64,000 bases of DNA. Source: Ahaetulla prasina (lineage: Eukaryota; Chordata; Lepidosauria; Squamata; Colubridae). Where the stretch lies: NCBI RefSeq assembly GCF_028640845.1, contig NC_080542.1, positions 136,392,346-136,456,345 of the forward strand, written 5' to 3'. Position numbers and translations under genes: made by a program. Below the pieces are notes generated by a model. That model was not told the origin of the DNA. It saw nothing but the letters and a program-made list of their open reading frames with translations, and searched no databases. This document shows, one piece after another, positions 1 to 11,741 of the stretch (position 1 is the first letter of the stretch; each line of letters opens with the position of its first letter).

Positions 1-489
1 TCCAAAAAAACTGGAGCAAGAATTGGAACAAGTTGCCATGAGATAAGCCTGTGCTAGGTATAGACACATCTCTTCAGATGAATTCAGTTAATTGTGGTGA
101 AGACAGAAACTTCTTAGGGATGAAGGCATTTCTTCCGGAAATCTGACCCCAAGCCAAATAACATTTCAAAGAGAACAACCAGCATATTGTGTTCCATTTG
201 AAAACAAACTGGTAGCCAGTATAATGCTTTTAGGACAGGTGTAGCATTGTCTCTTTCAACTTTGTGTGATGTCAAACCTGCAGAGGCAATGTTACATAGA
301 TAGCACCTACCTCACTTTAGGTTATTTCCTTCTAAAAGTGAAGGTATTGACCAAAGGTGAAAGATGATGATTCTGGTTTCAATCTAAGAAATCAGAAAGC
401 AATTCTCAGAGGAATATTCTCAAACTGAATACTTGTTTCTGAAAATGAAGCATTCTATCTATAATTTAGATTTTTTAAAGCCAGCCTTT
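1..489. other. Unique AT-rich sequence, no gene seen
   Basis: I see no repeat ends, coding signature, RNA gene or promoter-like composition here. Short open frames are not supported by any motif. Confidence 0.5.
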
Positions 490-657
490 ATTTTTTTTTA
501 TAAATAACTCAAGGTGATGAATGTATCTAAAACTCCTATTTTCCCCACAACAACCCAATGACATGAGCTGGACTGAGAGAGACTGGCTAAGGTGGGATAT
601 GAGCTCAATCTCTGGTTTCTAGCTTGGTGCTTTAATCACTAGCTCAAATTGGTGCTA
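490..657 (-). repeat. MIR/CORE-SINE-like or L2-derived relic
   Basis: A T-rich, TTTATAAATAACTCAAGG-like left end is followed by CCCCACAACAACCC, CTGAGAGAGACTGGCTAAGG and GGTTTCTAGCTTGGTGCTTTAA. This order matches a very common squamate interspersed repeat that I know only by its consensus text. Related, also decayed, copies lie at about 26460-26766 and 48260-48445. The A/T tail on the left implies minus-strand orientation. Whether it is a SINE or an L2 end is not decided here. Confidence 0.45.
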
Positions 658-1348
658 TTAACAGAGAGATACATCAACTGCCATCTTCTCAATTAGCTCT
701 ACTCTTATTTGAATTTAGCTTTAGCTTATTTGCTCTGGTACAGCCAATTATCAACTGCAAAGCAGCATTAGTTTCTAACTTAAAAGATGTTACTGAAAAA
801 TTATACAGAATAGAGCAATGTATAGCAGTGCTCCTGTTTCCAAATGCCCAAAATGATTCAAATGGATAGATATCATGGCTGATGGTATTAAAAAAAACCA
901 AAAAAGTTATTTTGTTAACTGTCAGACACAGATCAGTCATCAAGCCAACTAAGGCAATCTTTGGCTTGCAGCCTACTTTGAAGCCAATGTGAAAAGTGTC
1001 AAGTTAATTTATGTCCTGCAGAACTATTTCATTTTCTCAACTCTTTTATCTGATAGAGATATCCAAGACCTAGGTTGCCAGTCCAAAAGAGATATGAAAA
1101 CTCGGTTATGATTGGGCAAGTGGGTCCATTTAAATTAGCTTTCTCAAGCAAATTTCCTTAAACAAGTTTCACACATTATAACAAACCAAAATAAGCGATC
1201 TTCTGGTCAAAAATTATTTTTATCTTTTAATTGGAGGGTATGGTTTTATAGAAAATGACTGCTAGATCTTTCAGTTACACAAGTTACATTTGTCATTTAT
1301 TAAATATAAAGAAAATAGCCTACCCAATTCATTAAATATGGTTTAAAG
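658..1348. other. Unique AT-rich sequence
   Basis: Nothing recognisable on either strand. The 84-codon minus-strand frame at 689-943 has no motif and unremarkable codon content. Confidence 0.45.
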
Positions 1349-1677
1349 CAAGGGTGTCAAACTTGATTTCATTGAGGGCTACATCAGGGTTGTGTTTGAC
1401 CAACCCAGAGAGTGGGCGTGGCCAAGGTGGGTGTGGCCAGTTCGACATCACTCATGTTGGGGGGGCCTGTGGTGGCCCAAGCATTCTCCCAGTGAAAACA
1501 GGCTCCCAAGCTCCATTTTCGGCTGCAACAGCATCCTGTAACCCTCTGACAGCAAAAACAGAGTTTAGAAGGGCCACACGTGGCTCTCCCGAGCTCCATT
1601 TTTGCTGGCAGAGGCACTGCGGGCCAGTCCTTTGCTGTTTCTAGGGTGGCCCCCGTGCCTTGAGTTTGAAACCCCAG
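1349..1677. mobile_element. hAT-type nonautonomous DNA transposon
   Basis: The left end CAAGGGTGTCAAACTTGATT and right end CTTGAGTTTGAAACCCCAG are imperfect terminal inverted repeats of the CAGGGGTGTCAAACTC class found in hAT (Charlie-like) miniature elements. The 8 bp outside each end, GTTTAAAG and ATTCAAAG, agree at 6 of 8 positions, which fits a decayed hAT target duplication. The interior is GC-rich with repeated AGCTCCATTTT blocks. It carries no transposase; open frames inside it are composition artefacts. Confidence 0.75.
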
Positions 1678-2206
1678 ATTCAAAGGATTTCATTAGCATT
1701 GAAAACAGTTGCCAAATTGGAATAATGTAATAACTTGTTGAAATTTTTATGTAATATTCCACATTCAAGATATTTTTCAGGTAGAATGTCTGCTTTCATT
1801 GTATACATGTACTGTAAAATTCATTTCACTTTCAGTTAATCTACGGAAAATTTACTGAGGAAGAAAATATTTATAAAATTGTTATTTTATTCCATTGTGT
1901 TTATTGGTTTAACTTGATGTAGTCCAGATAGCATTGTTAAAAACTATAATTTACTAGACCTGTTAATAAAAATTTAGTAATGAAGTGATATAACAGAAAT
2001 TATTTTAACTGGGGTTAGGGTTAGGATTAAAATATCAAAATTCCTCAAGAACCAAAAAGCCAAGAATATAGCCAAGAAGCCACCAGGCTCTCAAGCCACC
2101 TTAATCATAAGAGATTGAAGACTGGTCTATATTTGCCTATCTCTTAGACTCTCCAAATTCTCAGGTGTCACAAACTGAAACTAACCCACTCAGTACAATA
2201 ATTTCA

Positions 2207-2404
2207 TAGAATCATATAGCTGGAAGGGATTTTGGAGATCTTCTAGCCCAGAGGTCTGCAAACATGGCTCTTTTAAGACTTGTCAACTTCAACAGCTTTG
2301 CTGACTGAGGAACTCTGGGAGTTGAAGTCCACAAGTCTTAAAAGAGCCAAGTTTGCAGACCCCTGTTCTAGCCCAACCCATTGCCCTATTTTTGGATACC
2401 ACTC
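2207..2404 (-). mobile_element. CR1 LINE 3' end relic, split by a hAT element
   Basis: CATAGAATCATATAGCTGGAAGGGATTTTGGAGATCTTCTAGCCCAACCC-type text, read in parts, matches the reverse-complemented 3' end of sauropsid CR1 elements. The copy is interrupted at TTCTAGCC by the hAT element at 2249-2365. It is non-coding and strongly 5'-truncated. Confidence 0.55.
2249..2365. mobile_element. 117-bp hAT miniature element with perfect 8-bp target duplication
   Basis: The ends CAGAGGTCTGCAAACATGGC and AAGTTTGCAGACCCCTG are inverted repeats, and the element is nearly palindromic (TCTTTTAAGACTTGT against ACAAGTCTTAAAAGA). It is flanked by identical TTCTAGCC at 2241-2248 and 2366-2373, the 8-bp duplication expected of hAT transposases. 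It interrupts a CR1 relic, so it is younger than that copy. Confidence 0.9.
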
Positions 2405-2756
2405 TTTATTAGCTCTGTATCAAGGGGCTGGGCTGATTATGAACTATTTTACCAACCAAAAATGTTAAAGTAATAATTCCTTAAATGCACTCTCTTCAGT
2501 GGGAAGGTAACAGCATCCCATGACATCATGCTAATCAGATGACCACAGAAATGTCTTTGGACAGCGCTGGCTCTATGGCCTTGAAATGGAGATGAGCACT
2601 GCCCCCTATAGTTAGCAAACAATTGAGGAGTAAAATGTGTAGGGACTCCTTACTCTACCCATCTCTCTTGCTGCTTTAATTCTCATTACTGACAACTATT
2701 TTGCAAAAAATTAGAAAGGGTTTTTAGGAGGAATTATATTAACTGTCCAGCTGACC

Positions 2757-2990
2757 CTATTCCAGATTTCAATCATGCCTCTGATAGAATCGATCATAAA
2801 TTCTTGCAAGATGTCTTGAAATGCTATAGCTTTTAAGAGTGAGCTTCATAGAGAGAAGAGATGCTGCCATAGATCTATCCCAAAATGGGGGGATTTCAAG
2901 CAATATCTGACTTGGTTACTGTGTATGGAATAACATTTAAAACAGAAGCTGTCCCCAGATCTGTTTTAACACCCCATTATTCCAAAACAC
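2757..2990 (+). pseudogene. Very old LINE reverse transcriptase relic
   Basis: Translation in one plus frame gives PDFNHASDRIDHKFLQDVL, resembling the CR1/L2 palm motif DFSKAFDTVDHxxLLxxL. About 150 bp further on, VPRSVLTPHY resembles GVPQGSVLGPLLF. The spacing and order are as expected, but stops and frameshifts intervene and no 3' end was found. It could be chance similarity. Confidence 0.3.
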
Positions 2991-4559
2991 TCTATAGTTT
3001 TGCACATTTTATAATGGCCACTCAATATAACTAGCCCTATTTTTATTTTTTTGCTAAATTTCTATTCTATTCATGATTTGTTCTCATAATTAAAAGATGT
3101 TGTAGGATTTAGATGCTAGAATTCAAACATCATGGTGGGAATAAAAACAGATATTAAATTTGTTGTTTTGAAATGGGTTCGTGCTGGTAAAATCAGATAA
3201 TGAAATTCATATTTGAGACATTCATTTAATATGATGACAGATTATTTAATTATGTGGGTTTTGGGGATTTCTTTTGGAGAGCAAAGGTTTGTAATGTACA
3301 TACACATCATTGGTGGATCAGCTCATGGATTAAATATGCATTTCATGTGGAAAAATTCAGTATTTAGATTAATATTATTTTTATTTGTCTGCTCAATGTA
3401 GTTTAAGATGAAGGTGTTATGTAAGAAAATGCCTTCTCAAAGGACATCTAATTAAGTGAGGACAAGGAAAACAACACCCTTGGATAAAAATAAATGGCAT
3501 GTATGCAATCCAGAGCACAACAAGTTAGAACCCCTGAAGAATTCTGCACCAACTCTTTGAACTTAAGCAAGTCCAGCTTTGGTTGGATGGAAAAACATCA
3601 AGGTTGGAATAAATCTGTTTTTGAAACTTTATTATATCTTTAGACACATATAACAATTCTTAACCTTACTGCAAGAACAGAACACAAAACTACAAGTCAA
3701 ACCAATCATTGTATCTAGTAGAGGAATCTGAATTCTCACAACCAGTCACAAGAGAACAACCTGTTCAGTCTCTTCCAGGCCTCTTGAAATCTTGTGCAAG
3801 GATGACTTTGTTATCAAGCTCTAGGAAAGGTGGGCTATAAATTGAACAGATAAGCAAACAGATAAGCAAACAAAACCCACCAAGTTCTGGTTTATTGATT
3901 TGGACTTTAGTCTCTAGATAACCCTGAAGCCTTAAAAGGAAAAAAAAGTGTTAATTAATACAAAATAATGGCTATTAGCAACTCAGCCAGATTAACATAA
4001 ATCTGTCATCCATTAAACTGGAAGTACACCATGTCAGTCCATTACAAACTCAACTAGCAGAAGCCCCCCCCCCATCTAGTAACTTGATTTTTTTTTAAAA
4101 AAGCAGAGAAAATATTTTCCAGGAAAGTCTAAAGCAATTCTCCATGAGCAATTTATAGAGATCAGAAAGAGGGATGTTAAAAAGGTGCACTTTTTTCTGC
4201 ATATGCCTTCAATCTTCATCCTTTGGAAGGTGCATCCCCTTGGCCCCATCTCCTGATTAATCTTTGGGGTTGTTGTTGTTTTTTTTTTTTTGGAGGGGGT
4301 GGAGAGGAGTGGTACCTGTGTTCTTCAAACCTCCTAAGAGACATATTACTTCAATCCAGACAGGCTGGAGTTCAATCCAGACAGACTGGAGTTCAATCCC
4401 TTCTATCCTTGCAAAAGCAAAAGTCAGATGCTATTATCAATTATTATGATCATCTTCATCCTCACTCCCCCCCCCACCATTTTCAACTTCAACCTACAAT
4501 CTTCCTTCCCCTCCCCTTGATTGAGGGATGCAAAAACTTCCTACTTCAAGCCAGGATTA
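2991..4559. other. Unique sequence upstream of the CpG island
   Basis: No transposon ends or coding motifs recognised. At about 4354-4397 a 21-bp unit (CAATCCAGACAGGCTGGAGTT and a one-base variant) is tandemly duplicated. Composition becomes pyrimidine-rich towards 4450. Confidence 0.5.
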
Positions 4560-6060
4560 AACCCCAAGAGGCTTTGACTGCAGAGACCACGAAAGCCCCC
4601 ATCCCTTTAGGCCTGGCTTTCCTTCTCGCCCACACCCCTGCCTGCCATTATCCGGCCCAGACCTTGCTCCAAAGCCGCCCCAGCGAAGCTAGAAGGCGAG
4701 CGCGGGCGTCTCCGAGCGGGAGGCCCATCCAAAAGGCTGCGGCTGCGAAACAGGGCTACCCGCCCAGGCCTCTCCAGTCACGCGACTCCCGGGTTCCCCA
4801 GTCCGAGCAGGCCTTCCCGGGGACGGAGTTGCTCCCCACCCCGTCTTTTGCTCCCGCCTCGCGACGGGCATATGCACACCCCCTTTTCCTCCGCGTCCTC
4901 CCCCACCCTCCGCTTCCCCGCAGGTGGCCGCCGCCGCCTCCGCCTCCGCGGGAGGGGTCCGGGAAGCCCCTTCCTCGCCGTAATCTCCCGTCTCCTGCGG
5001 GAGCGAGGCTGAACGGACTAGCCCCTCCCGCCCCCCGGGTTGCAAAGGGGCACCCCCGGATTCACACGAGGTTCCGGGGGAAAAAAAAAACGGGTCGGGA
5101 GGCAGAAGAAAGGAGGAAAGGTGGAGTGAGAAAGAGATCCCCACCCCTCCCGTGCCTTCTGCAAGAGCCAGTAGGCTTGCTTCTCCAGGCGGTTAGTACC
5201 CCTTCGCCTTCGCCCCCCATCACCCCACCCCGTTGTATTCTGATTTTGTGCAAAAACCCCTGCGAACCACCCCCCCACGCCCCACACCTCCGGATCGGCT
5301 GCATCTCTATCTCTGCCCCCATCGGCATTTGTTTCTCCTCCGTCGCATTCAACCTTCTTCCTCCCTCCCTCGGCTGACTCTAGCAGACCCAGGTTTTGTA
5401 GTAGTTTTTTTTTTTTTAAGGCGCCATGTTTATAATCCTCCATCCTATTTAAAAAAAAAAAAAAAACAACCCCAAGAATTCTTCTCACCACCAAACCCGA
5501 GAAGCCGCTTCTCCCTGCTTGCCCCCGTCCCTCTCCTTCTCTCCTTACTCCCTCCAAGCCAGGGAATAAAAGACGCTCGGGATTTCCACCGGGCGGGGAC
5601 AGCGAAAGATTGGCTTTTTCGCTGATTCCTCTCGGTACCTTCTCCCCTCCCTCCTTCCCCCCCTTCTTCTTCTTCTTCTTTTTCTTCCTCCTCCTCCTCC
5701 TCCCACCCCGACTGAAGCCTGGGTCCCTCACCTTGTCCGGCGGCGTCTCTAGCAGTTGTAGATTCTCCAGGCGGAGAAAAAGAAGTTCGCGCAGGTTAAA
5801 GTTTGCAATTCCTGCTCGAGGCCGCGGCTGCTTCCTCCGTCTGCTACATATTTTCTCTCCCCATCGGAGTTTTATTGTGTCTGAATATTTTTTTCCCCCT
5901 CTCTCCCTCTCCTTCTCTCTCTCCCCCTCCTCGCTCCTGGCCGTCTGCACACTTCTAGCTTTCTGGGGTAAACAGGGTTTAGGATACAACCTCGGATCGT
6001 CGGAAAAAGGAGAACTCTAGTGGCGTCTGATGGAGTTGCCGTGGCTTTCTTTTCTTTTTC
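4560..6060. promoter_or_regulatory. CpG island, probable promoter of an unidentified host gene
   Basis: CpG dinucleotides and G+C content rise sharply here, whereas the rest of the window is AT-rich and CpG-poor. The island has a GC box (GGGCGGGG near 5593), a GGAATAAAAG element near 5562, and long polypyrimidine runs at about 5638-5707, 5880-5940 and 6040-6110. Such islands normally mark transcription starts. The direction is not settled: a strong donor exists on the minus strand (CAAG|GTGAGG at 5732/5731), while a candidate exon lies on the plus strand at 7100-7181. A divergent promoter is possible. The long proline-rich open frame across 4223-5377 looks like a composition artefact. No gene name can be given. 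Confidence 0.75.
5732..5960 (-). other. Candidate non-coding first exon (minus strand)
   Basis: On the minus strand, GCCGCCGGACAAG|GTGAGGGA gives a near-consensus 5' splice site inside the CpG island. The upstream limit is arbitrary, set within the island because no initiator can be fixed by eye. It would be the 5' leader of a gene extending leftwards out of the window. Only the donor match and island context support it. Confidence 0.3.
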
Positions 6061-9000
6061 GTCCTTTCCACTCCCCCCCTCCCTTTTTCCCTCCCTCTCT
6101 CACTTAAATGTAGCGTAGAGATACGTATGGCATTCTAGAAAGGCGATTTTTCCAACTATTGGAACGATCTCTGTTGAGTTAAATGTGCAATATGAAGAGA
6201 TGACGGGAAAGTCGATTGTTCGTTCGTTTCTCCTTGCCATCGTATTTTGGAAGTTTTTTAAAAAATTAATCATATTTCCGTGATTTCCAAAATTACGAGA
6301 AGATTTGTGGAGGCAGTAAAGAGCAATTATGCATGTCGTTTTGTCTCTGTTACACAGAATTGACCAGAATCATTGAATTTCTAAGCATTCCACGCATTGT
6401 ACTCATGGTTTCCTATCTCTGCGGTGGAAGATATTTTTTTAAAAAAGCTAAGGTGATCATTAGGCGTTAGCAAATTTGACCAATTTAAAGGTGACAATTA
6501 AAAATGATGCAATCGATCGCAGTAAACCCAAATTTATTGATTTTTTTGGAAATAAAAAAATGGAACCATGGAATTCAGTAAATTTCTATTAAAGAGACAT
6601 GAAATCATAGCTGCCCCAGGAGGGAAAAATGTATTCTGTGATCATTCTATTAGATGGAAGAGGATTTGATTGTGAAATTCCTTTCAAAAGAACAGAATTT
6701 GGGTGAAACCCCTGGGGTGTTGTGCTTTTGCACTTCTGTAGTTACAGGTGGACAAGGGGTGTGTGTAAAGGTTTCCTTTCATTGAACAATCATTTGTCTG
6801 CGTGCTTATAGCCTGTCAAGCTGTGTGCTATTCCATTTGATCAAAAAGAATTCAGTGTATTGAATCATGAAGAAATTCCTATGGACCACTTTCAAATTGC
6901 AGCCAAAGAATCTGCATGTTGTAAAAATTTTGGAAGTCATTGGCACAAAACAATGGTACTCAGTCTTTAGGTTGGTTTTTTTTTTTTTTAATGGAAGCCT
7001 CTTTCACAAAGATAAAGAACTTCTAGAAAAATTATGAAACTGAGTTTGGCACAGAATTAATATACAGGTTTCTAAAATAGGTGGGTTTTCTTATTGCAGA
7101 TTAAGAAAATGTATGACGATGGAGGCTTCTTAATTGCAGTGTTAATATCTGATGCATTCTGAGTCACTGCAGTGATGAATGGTAAGTCTTCCACGGCAAG
7201 ACTCACTTTGTAGGTTGAGAATTTATAAACTTTTGTTCTTTTGTTGGGGGATGTGGGAGATCTATATTAGACAGAAATAGTATAACAGTCTTGTTAAGAT
7301 GTTTTTGGTTATAACTAGGAGGAATGCAGAATTTGATTTAATTATCTGTTGTGAAACTATTTTCAAAATATTGGGTTGATTTGTTATGAGTTAAAAGTCA
7401 AGGTAATCTTAGTTGGTTAACCATAGGAATTGTAGCTGACTCAGTCATACTTGCATAATCTGTAAAATGTGCAAAAAAAATTATCAGTAAATATAAAATG
7501 TGAAATAATAATATTAATAATCAGAAATTAAAATTGATTTGTTTCAGATTTTATAAACATCTATTAAAAGGAGTGTAAGAAAGGGAAATCTTTGTTTATT
7601 AAAATATAATACATATATTCCTAATTAAGGAATATATTTCTATTAACATCTTTGCAGTTTAATTAATCATGGAGATTATATAGATCATTGGGATTATATT
7701 GTATAGAGAAATTCTGACCATTTTTTAGAAGAGTACATAATATTAACTTTACATTTTATGAAGATGATGAAGATATTGGCTACGTTTTGCACAGGCCTGG
7801 CTGTTTTATTACAATTCTGATTACAGCCTGTTCAAATACAATGTTGCCTTGAGATGGTGGAAATGAAGCCAGACGCATCTGGAGAGCACTAGGGAAGGTG
7901 GGGGAGAGGAAGTATGTTTACAGTTTCCAAATTCCTTTGTAACTTTCTCAAAACTCTTGAAAGAAGCCTAAGGAATTTTTTTTCAAGCAGAAAGTCAAAA
8001 CAATACTACTCAAGGGAGATATTTTTTTAAATGCTGCATAGAGAGCGTTTATTTGTTTCATTTTGCTTAGTTTAATGGTTTTGCTCTAAACTTAAATCAT
8101 ACCAATGATGATGATTTCATTTAGGTTTAATTGAGTAATGAGTTCCTATTCTTAATTCCTATGGGTCTGTTTGTTTGTTTCTGATATAGTGTATTTAAAA
8201 TTTAAAGTGCTTAGAGATTGTACTTAGAAGATGTAAAGAAGATATAACATGTACTTGCATATTTATTGCTTGAATTTCTTATTGTTTATTTTGTATCGTA
8301 CATACATTTATGTAAAATTACTGCATCTCAGTAAATCTGATGACAAGTATTGATACCTGATACAGTTTCTCTCTTTATTTTCAGTTATAAACCACTATAA
8401 AATAGATACAATTATAACCATTCAAAAAAAAATAAGGCACGGAATAATATTAATAATTATAGAGATTACTCAGAATTGTAAATCTGGATTGTCCTTATTA
8501 ATGGTTTTAAAAAAATGAAAATAGCTAATTATAGATTCTATAATGAGGTTTTTTTTAAAAATATAATAAACTAAGAATGCCCTATTGGCATCACCTCACT
8601 TCCTCACCCTGATATCTGGGAGTACATGCAAAGCCTTTAATGTTATCGTACAGGTTGGCTAAATGAGCCAAATGGTGTAATTCTACTTTATTGTAAGCCT
8701 ACATTAACAGAATCTTGCAATTTTCAAAAGTTCAAATCTCCCAGCGCTTCCTTTATAACATGAGGACTTGGTGAGAAAAGAGATTGCTTTGGAGCCTCCT
8801 TTTACTGCCCATGATGCAGCTGCTGGCCATGCCCCATGAATGTATTCTAGGCAGCATATCTTTTCCTCTGCCAAGGCATTTACACATACTACTTCAGTGC
8901 ATAGATTTTTGAAAGGCTGTAGGATCTGGGCCAATCTAATCTCAAGGAGTAAAGAGATATCCAACTAGACTAAAACATGACAATAGAATATGAACAATAA

Positions 9001-9157
9001 AACAAGGTACAATCAAACTAAAAAAAAACAGTAAGTCAAAAAGCTAGGCTTTATTATGAGATAAAAAAAATTCACTGACACCATTAGCAAGTTACATAAA
9101 ATTAGCAGGATTAGAATTTACATATGAAATGCATTAAACTCTTTGTTACAGAGGTTA
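6061..9157. other. Long unique AT-rich stretch, possible first intron
   Basis: Apart from the candidate exon at 7100-7181, I see no transposon ends, no coding motif and only short homopolymers over 3 kb. That is unusual for this window and suits sequence close to a promoter. Confidence 0.5.
7100..7181 (+). other. Candidate 82-bp exon downstream of the CpG island
   Basis: A pyrimidine-rich acceptor (GTTTTCTTATTGCAG, AG at 7098-7099) and a strong donor (ATGAATG|GTAAGT, GT at 7182-7183) bracket 82 bp. A second acceptor, CTTCTTAATTGCAG, would give a 42-bp version starting at 7140. The segment has an ATG five codons before an in-frame stop (ATG ACG ATG GAG GCT TCT TAA) and another ATG at its 3' edge, so it could be a 5' leader exon or carry the start codon. 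I cannot name the gene. Confidence 0.35.
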
Positions 9158-9243
9158 TGTCAGCCCTGGAACCATTTTGGAAGTCTTCAGGGCTGCCACA
9201 GCAAGGCTGGTTGCTGCTTTGGGAACATAGGGGGGAGGGGAAG

Positions 9244-9369
9244 TGTTAAGTTCTGGAAGTAACGAGGCTGGAGACCAGGGTAGTGACAACAGCTCTTTAA
9301 TATAGGGTGAACCCAGCAACTGGCTGGGAGAAAAACCTCTCCTTTTATACAGTTCTACTGGAGGCTTCG
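9244..9369 (-). repeat. Truncated 3' LTR of the Gypsy element
   Basis: 126 bp identical by eye to the first 126 bp at 11742 onwards. It stops at GGAGGCTTCGT, where sequence changes directly to pol. The lost part corresponds to the upstream 60-odd bp of the LTR in element orientation. Confidence 0.85.
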
Positions 9370-10505
9370 TAAAACGCTATAGGGGCTTCTGTGCCGTTTG
9401 GGAGTCTATGGCTGAGTACAGCTCCCACCCCATAAGGGGAGGCATCGCAAACCAACACTAGGGGTAATGAGTTGTGGTATTGGATGAGCAGGCTATCACT
9501 TGAGAGCAGGTTCTTTACTGCTTCAAAAGCCCTATTTTCCGACTTACCCCAAGACCAAACAGTATTTTTTCCTGAGAGCCTATGCAGCGGTTCCGCAACG
9601 GTTGCTTTGTTCTTTAAAAAGACCGCGTAAAAATTTACCAATCCCAGGAATGCCTGCAGCTCTGCTTTGTTTTTGGGCGCTGGAGCCTTCCTAATTGCCT
9701 TAACCTTGCTCTCAGTGGGGTGAATTCCTTTCTTGTCTATCCGGTAGCCCAAGAAATCGACGGATTCGACCCCTATCTGGCATTTGTTTGCCTTGACTTT
9801 TAATCCGGCTGTCCGGAAAATGCCCAAAACCTTTCTTAACCGCCTCCCCAATTCCTCCATGTTTTCCCTGAAATTAGGACATCATCAGTAGGGAACTACC
9901 CTGGGAGCCCCTGCAGTAGTCGCTCCATTAGGTTTTGGAACAGCCCTGGTGCCACACTGACCCCAAATTGCAATCGGTGCACTTGAAGGCCCCCTGTGCG
10001 TTACAATCGCTTGGGCTTCGCCAGCGGGCGCTCACGGGCAGTTGTTGGTAGGCTTGGGCCAAGTCTAACTTTGCAAAGACTTGCCCTTGCCCCAAAGAGT
10101 GCAATAAGTGTTGCACCACGGAACCGGTAAGCGCTTTTCTGTAAGGCTTTGTTAAGCGCCGCCTTGTAGTCAGCGCAAATTCTAATTGACCCGTCCGCTT
10201 TATTGGGTGACGATTGGCGTCTCCCACTTTGCGTGATCGACTGGCACCAAAATCCCCTGATTTATGAGCTTGTCCAGCTCCTTATCGATTTTTGGTTTTA
10301 GGGCAAAAGGGACTCTCCTCGCCTTAAGCCTAATGGGGGCTACCTGGGGGTCTAAGTTGAAGGAAATAGGGGTCCCCTTGTACTTGCCCAGGCAGTCCTT
10401 GAAGACATCTTCGAACTCGTTAAAGAGAATGTCTTTCAGGTTACAGTCACTCCTGTAGATGCCAGTCACTCCCATGCCCAGGGCACGAAACCAGTCTAGT
10501 CCCAA
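9345..10505 (-). pseudogene. Gypsy pol fragment: reverse transcriptase and partial RNase H
   Basis: Minus-strand frames give, in order: the RT amino end (FEDVFKDCLGKYKGTPISF, ILVPVDHAKWETPIVT), the middle (FAKLDLAQAYQQLPV), a decayed catalytic box (TDDVLISG, expected YxDD), the connection (DFLGYRIDKKGIHP, LQAFLGLVNFYAVF) and the RNase H start (LVLVCDASPYGVGAVLSHRL). These are Ty3/Gypsy hallmarks. The frames at 10200-10505, 9928-10227 and 9345-9860 are separated by frameshifts. The last codons (FYEASSRTV) run into the truncated LTR, so RNase H ends abruptly and no integrase is present. Confidence 0.9.
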
Positions 10506-11644
10506 CAGACTGGGCAGAGTTCCTTCGACGATCGTGATGGGCAGGGTCTTCTTGTGTGGACCGTACTCGACTCGGACGGAGGAGGGATGCGATTCCCCTG
10601 GTAGTCGTGGACTCGTAGCCGTTGTGCTTGCAGGTGGCGCTTCGCGACAGACGGCAGTGACTTCGCCAAAGTGTCCCAGGACATGATGGTGATCGCTGAT
10701 CCCGTGTCTACTTCAAGCCGGCACCGTACTCCCTCTATTTTGGCTTGGTGAAGATCTTCTTCGGTTGAGGCGCGGCCTATGACCACAGTTGTTTGGTTGG
10801 AATCCGCGCTTTTTGTTTGAGCCAATCGCGGGTCGCCTTGCCGATTCCGCGCCTGATTGGCCGATTTGAATTTTCGGCGGAAGGTTGGGCCGCTCGACAA
10901 ACTTGAGCTAGGTGCCCTTTCTTCCCACACCGCCGCAGGTCGCATCTTAAACTTGCAGCGTTGGCGCTGGTGTTGACCCCGCAGCTTCCGTGATTCATCT
11001 CGGTCCCCTTTGTCGCGTTTCTCGGTTCGGCAGACCCCTTCCTCATCTTCACCGTCGGATTCGGTCTGAACCTCCTCCTGGTGCACCGAGTTGCCTTGCG
11101 CCGCCTTTGTGGGACAGGCTTCTGCAGTGTCTCCGCCGCTTGGGTGGACATTTCATGTGCTCTGGCTTCGTCCAGAGCGTGGCCAGCGTTAGGTTGCTCT
11201 TTGCTAGCAGCCGCCGCCGCAAACGGATGTCTTTGACCCCTCGGATGAGTTGCTCGAGGAGCACCTCGCCCAGGTCGCGGTATCCGCAGTCCTTGGACGC
11301 TTTTCTTAGGGCGGCCATGTAGTCACCGATGGTTTCGCCCTCCATCTGCCTTCGCTCTCCGAATTCAAACCGCCGCACGTATTTGGACGGCGTTGATGGG
11401 AAGTGGTTTTTTAGTAAAGTCTGTAGAGTTGGCCATGACACCGACTGCAACGCGTTGGCTCTGCCAGGGCTTCCGCGATATCAATGACCTCCGGACCACA
11501 GTGGCTTAAGAAATAAGCCCTTTTTCGGTTGTCTGGAACTCCTTGCAGTTCGTTGGCTTCTAGAAAGCTTACGAAACGGGTCATATACGTTCCCCATTTC
11601 TCCTTAGCCGGGTCAAACGGTGCGGGCGGAGTGTAACTGGCCAT
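10496..11644 (-). pseudogene. Gypsy gag and protease fragments
   Basis: Gag starts at 11644 (MASYTPPAPFDPAKEKWGTY) and continues in shifted frames with capsid-like text (RMRR-type linkers, SKDCGYRDLGEVLLEQLIRG). A CCHC zinc knuckle follows at about 10930 (CDLRRCGKKGHLAQVC). A retropepsin motif lies near 10710 (RCRLEVDTGSAITIMSW, active-site DTGS). At least three frameshifts separate these blocks, so no gag-pol polyprotein can be made. Confidence 0.85.
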
Positions 11645-11741
11645 CTCCGCTTTTCTGCCCTGAGTTTGCTGGGTTCGGGTCTATCGTGCTTCAGCTCGGT
11701 TCTGGTTCTCCTTAGCCTCGAGATCCCACCTTCGTCGCCAA

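Noticed and set aside
1354..1683. Overlapping frames on both strands
   Set aside because: They lie inside the hAT element at 1349-1677 and have no transposase motifs.
2011..2028. GGGGTTAGGGTTAGG, telomere-like
   Set aside because: Only about two units; too short to be called an interstitial telomere.
4223..5377. 384-codon plus-strand frame across the CpG island
   Set aside because: Proline/arginine-rich translation of GC-rich sequence, with equally long frames on the other strand and no domain. It is best explained by low stop-codon density.
5018..5989. 323-codon minus-strand frame in the CpG island
   Set aside because: Lysine/arginine runs come from polypurine tracts; no motif and no plausible start context.
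10459..11322. Plus-strand frames across the Gypsy element
   Set aside because: Antisense of gag-pol; the minus strand has the conserved motifs.
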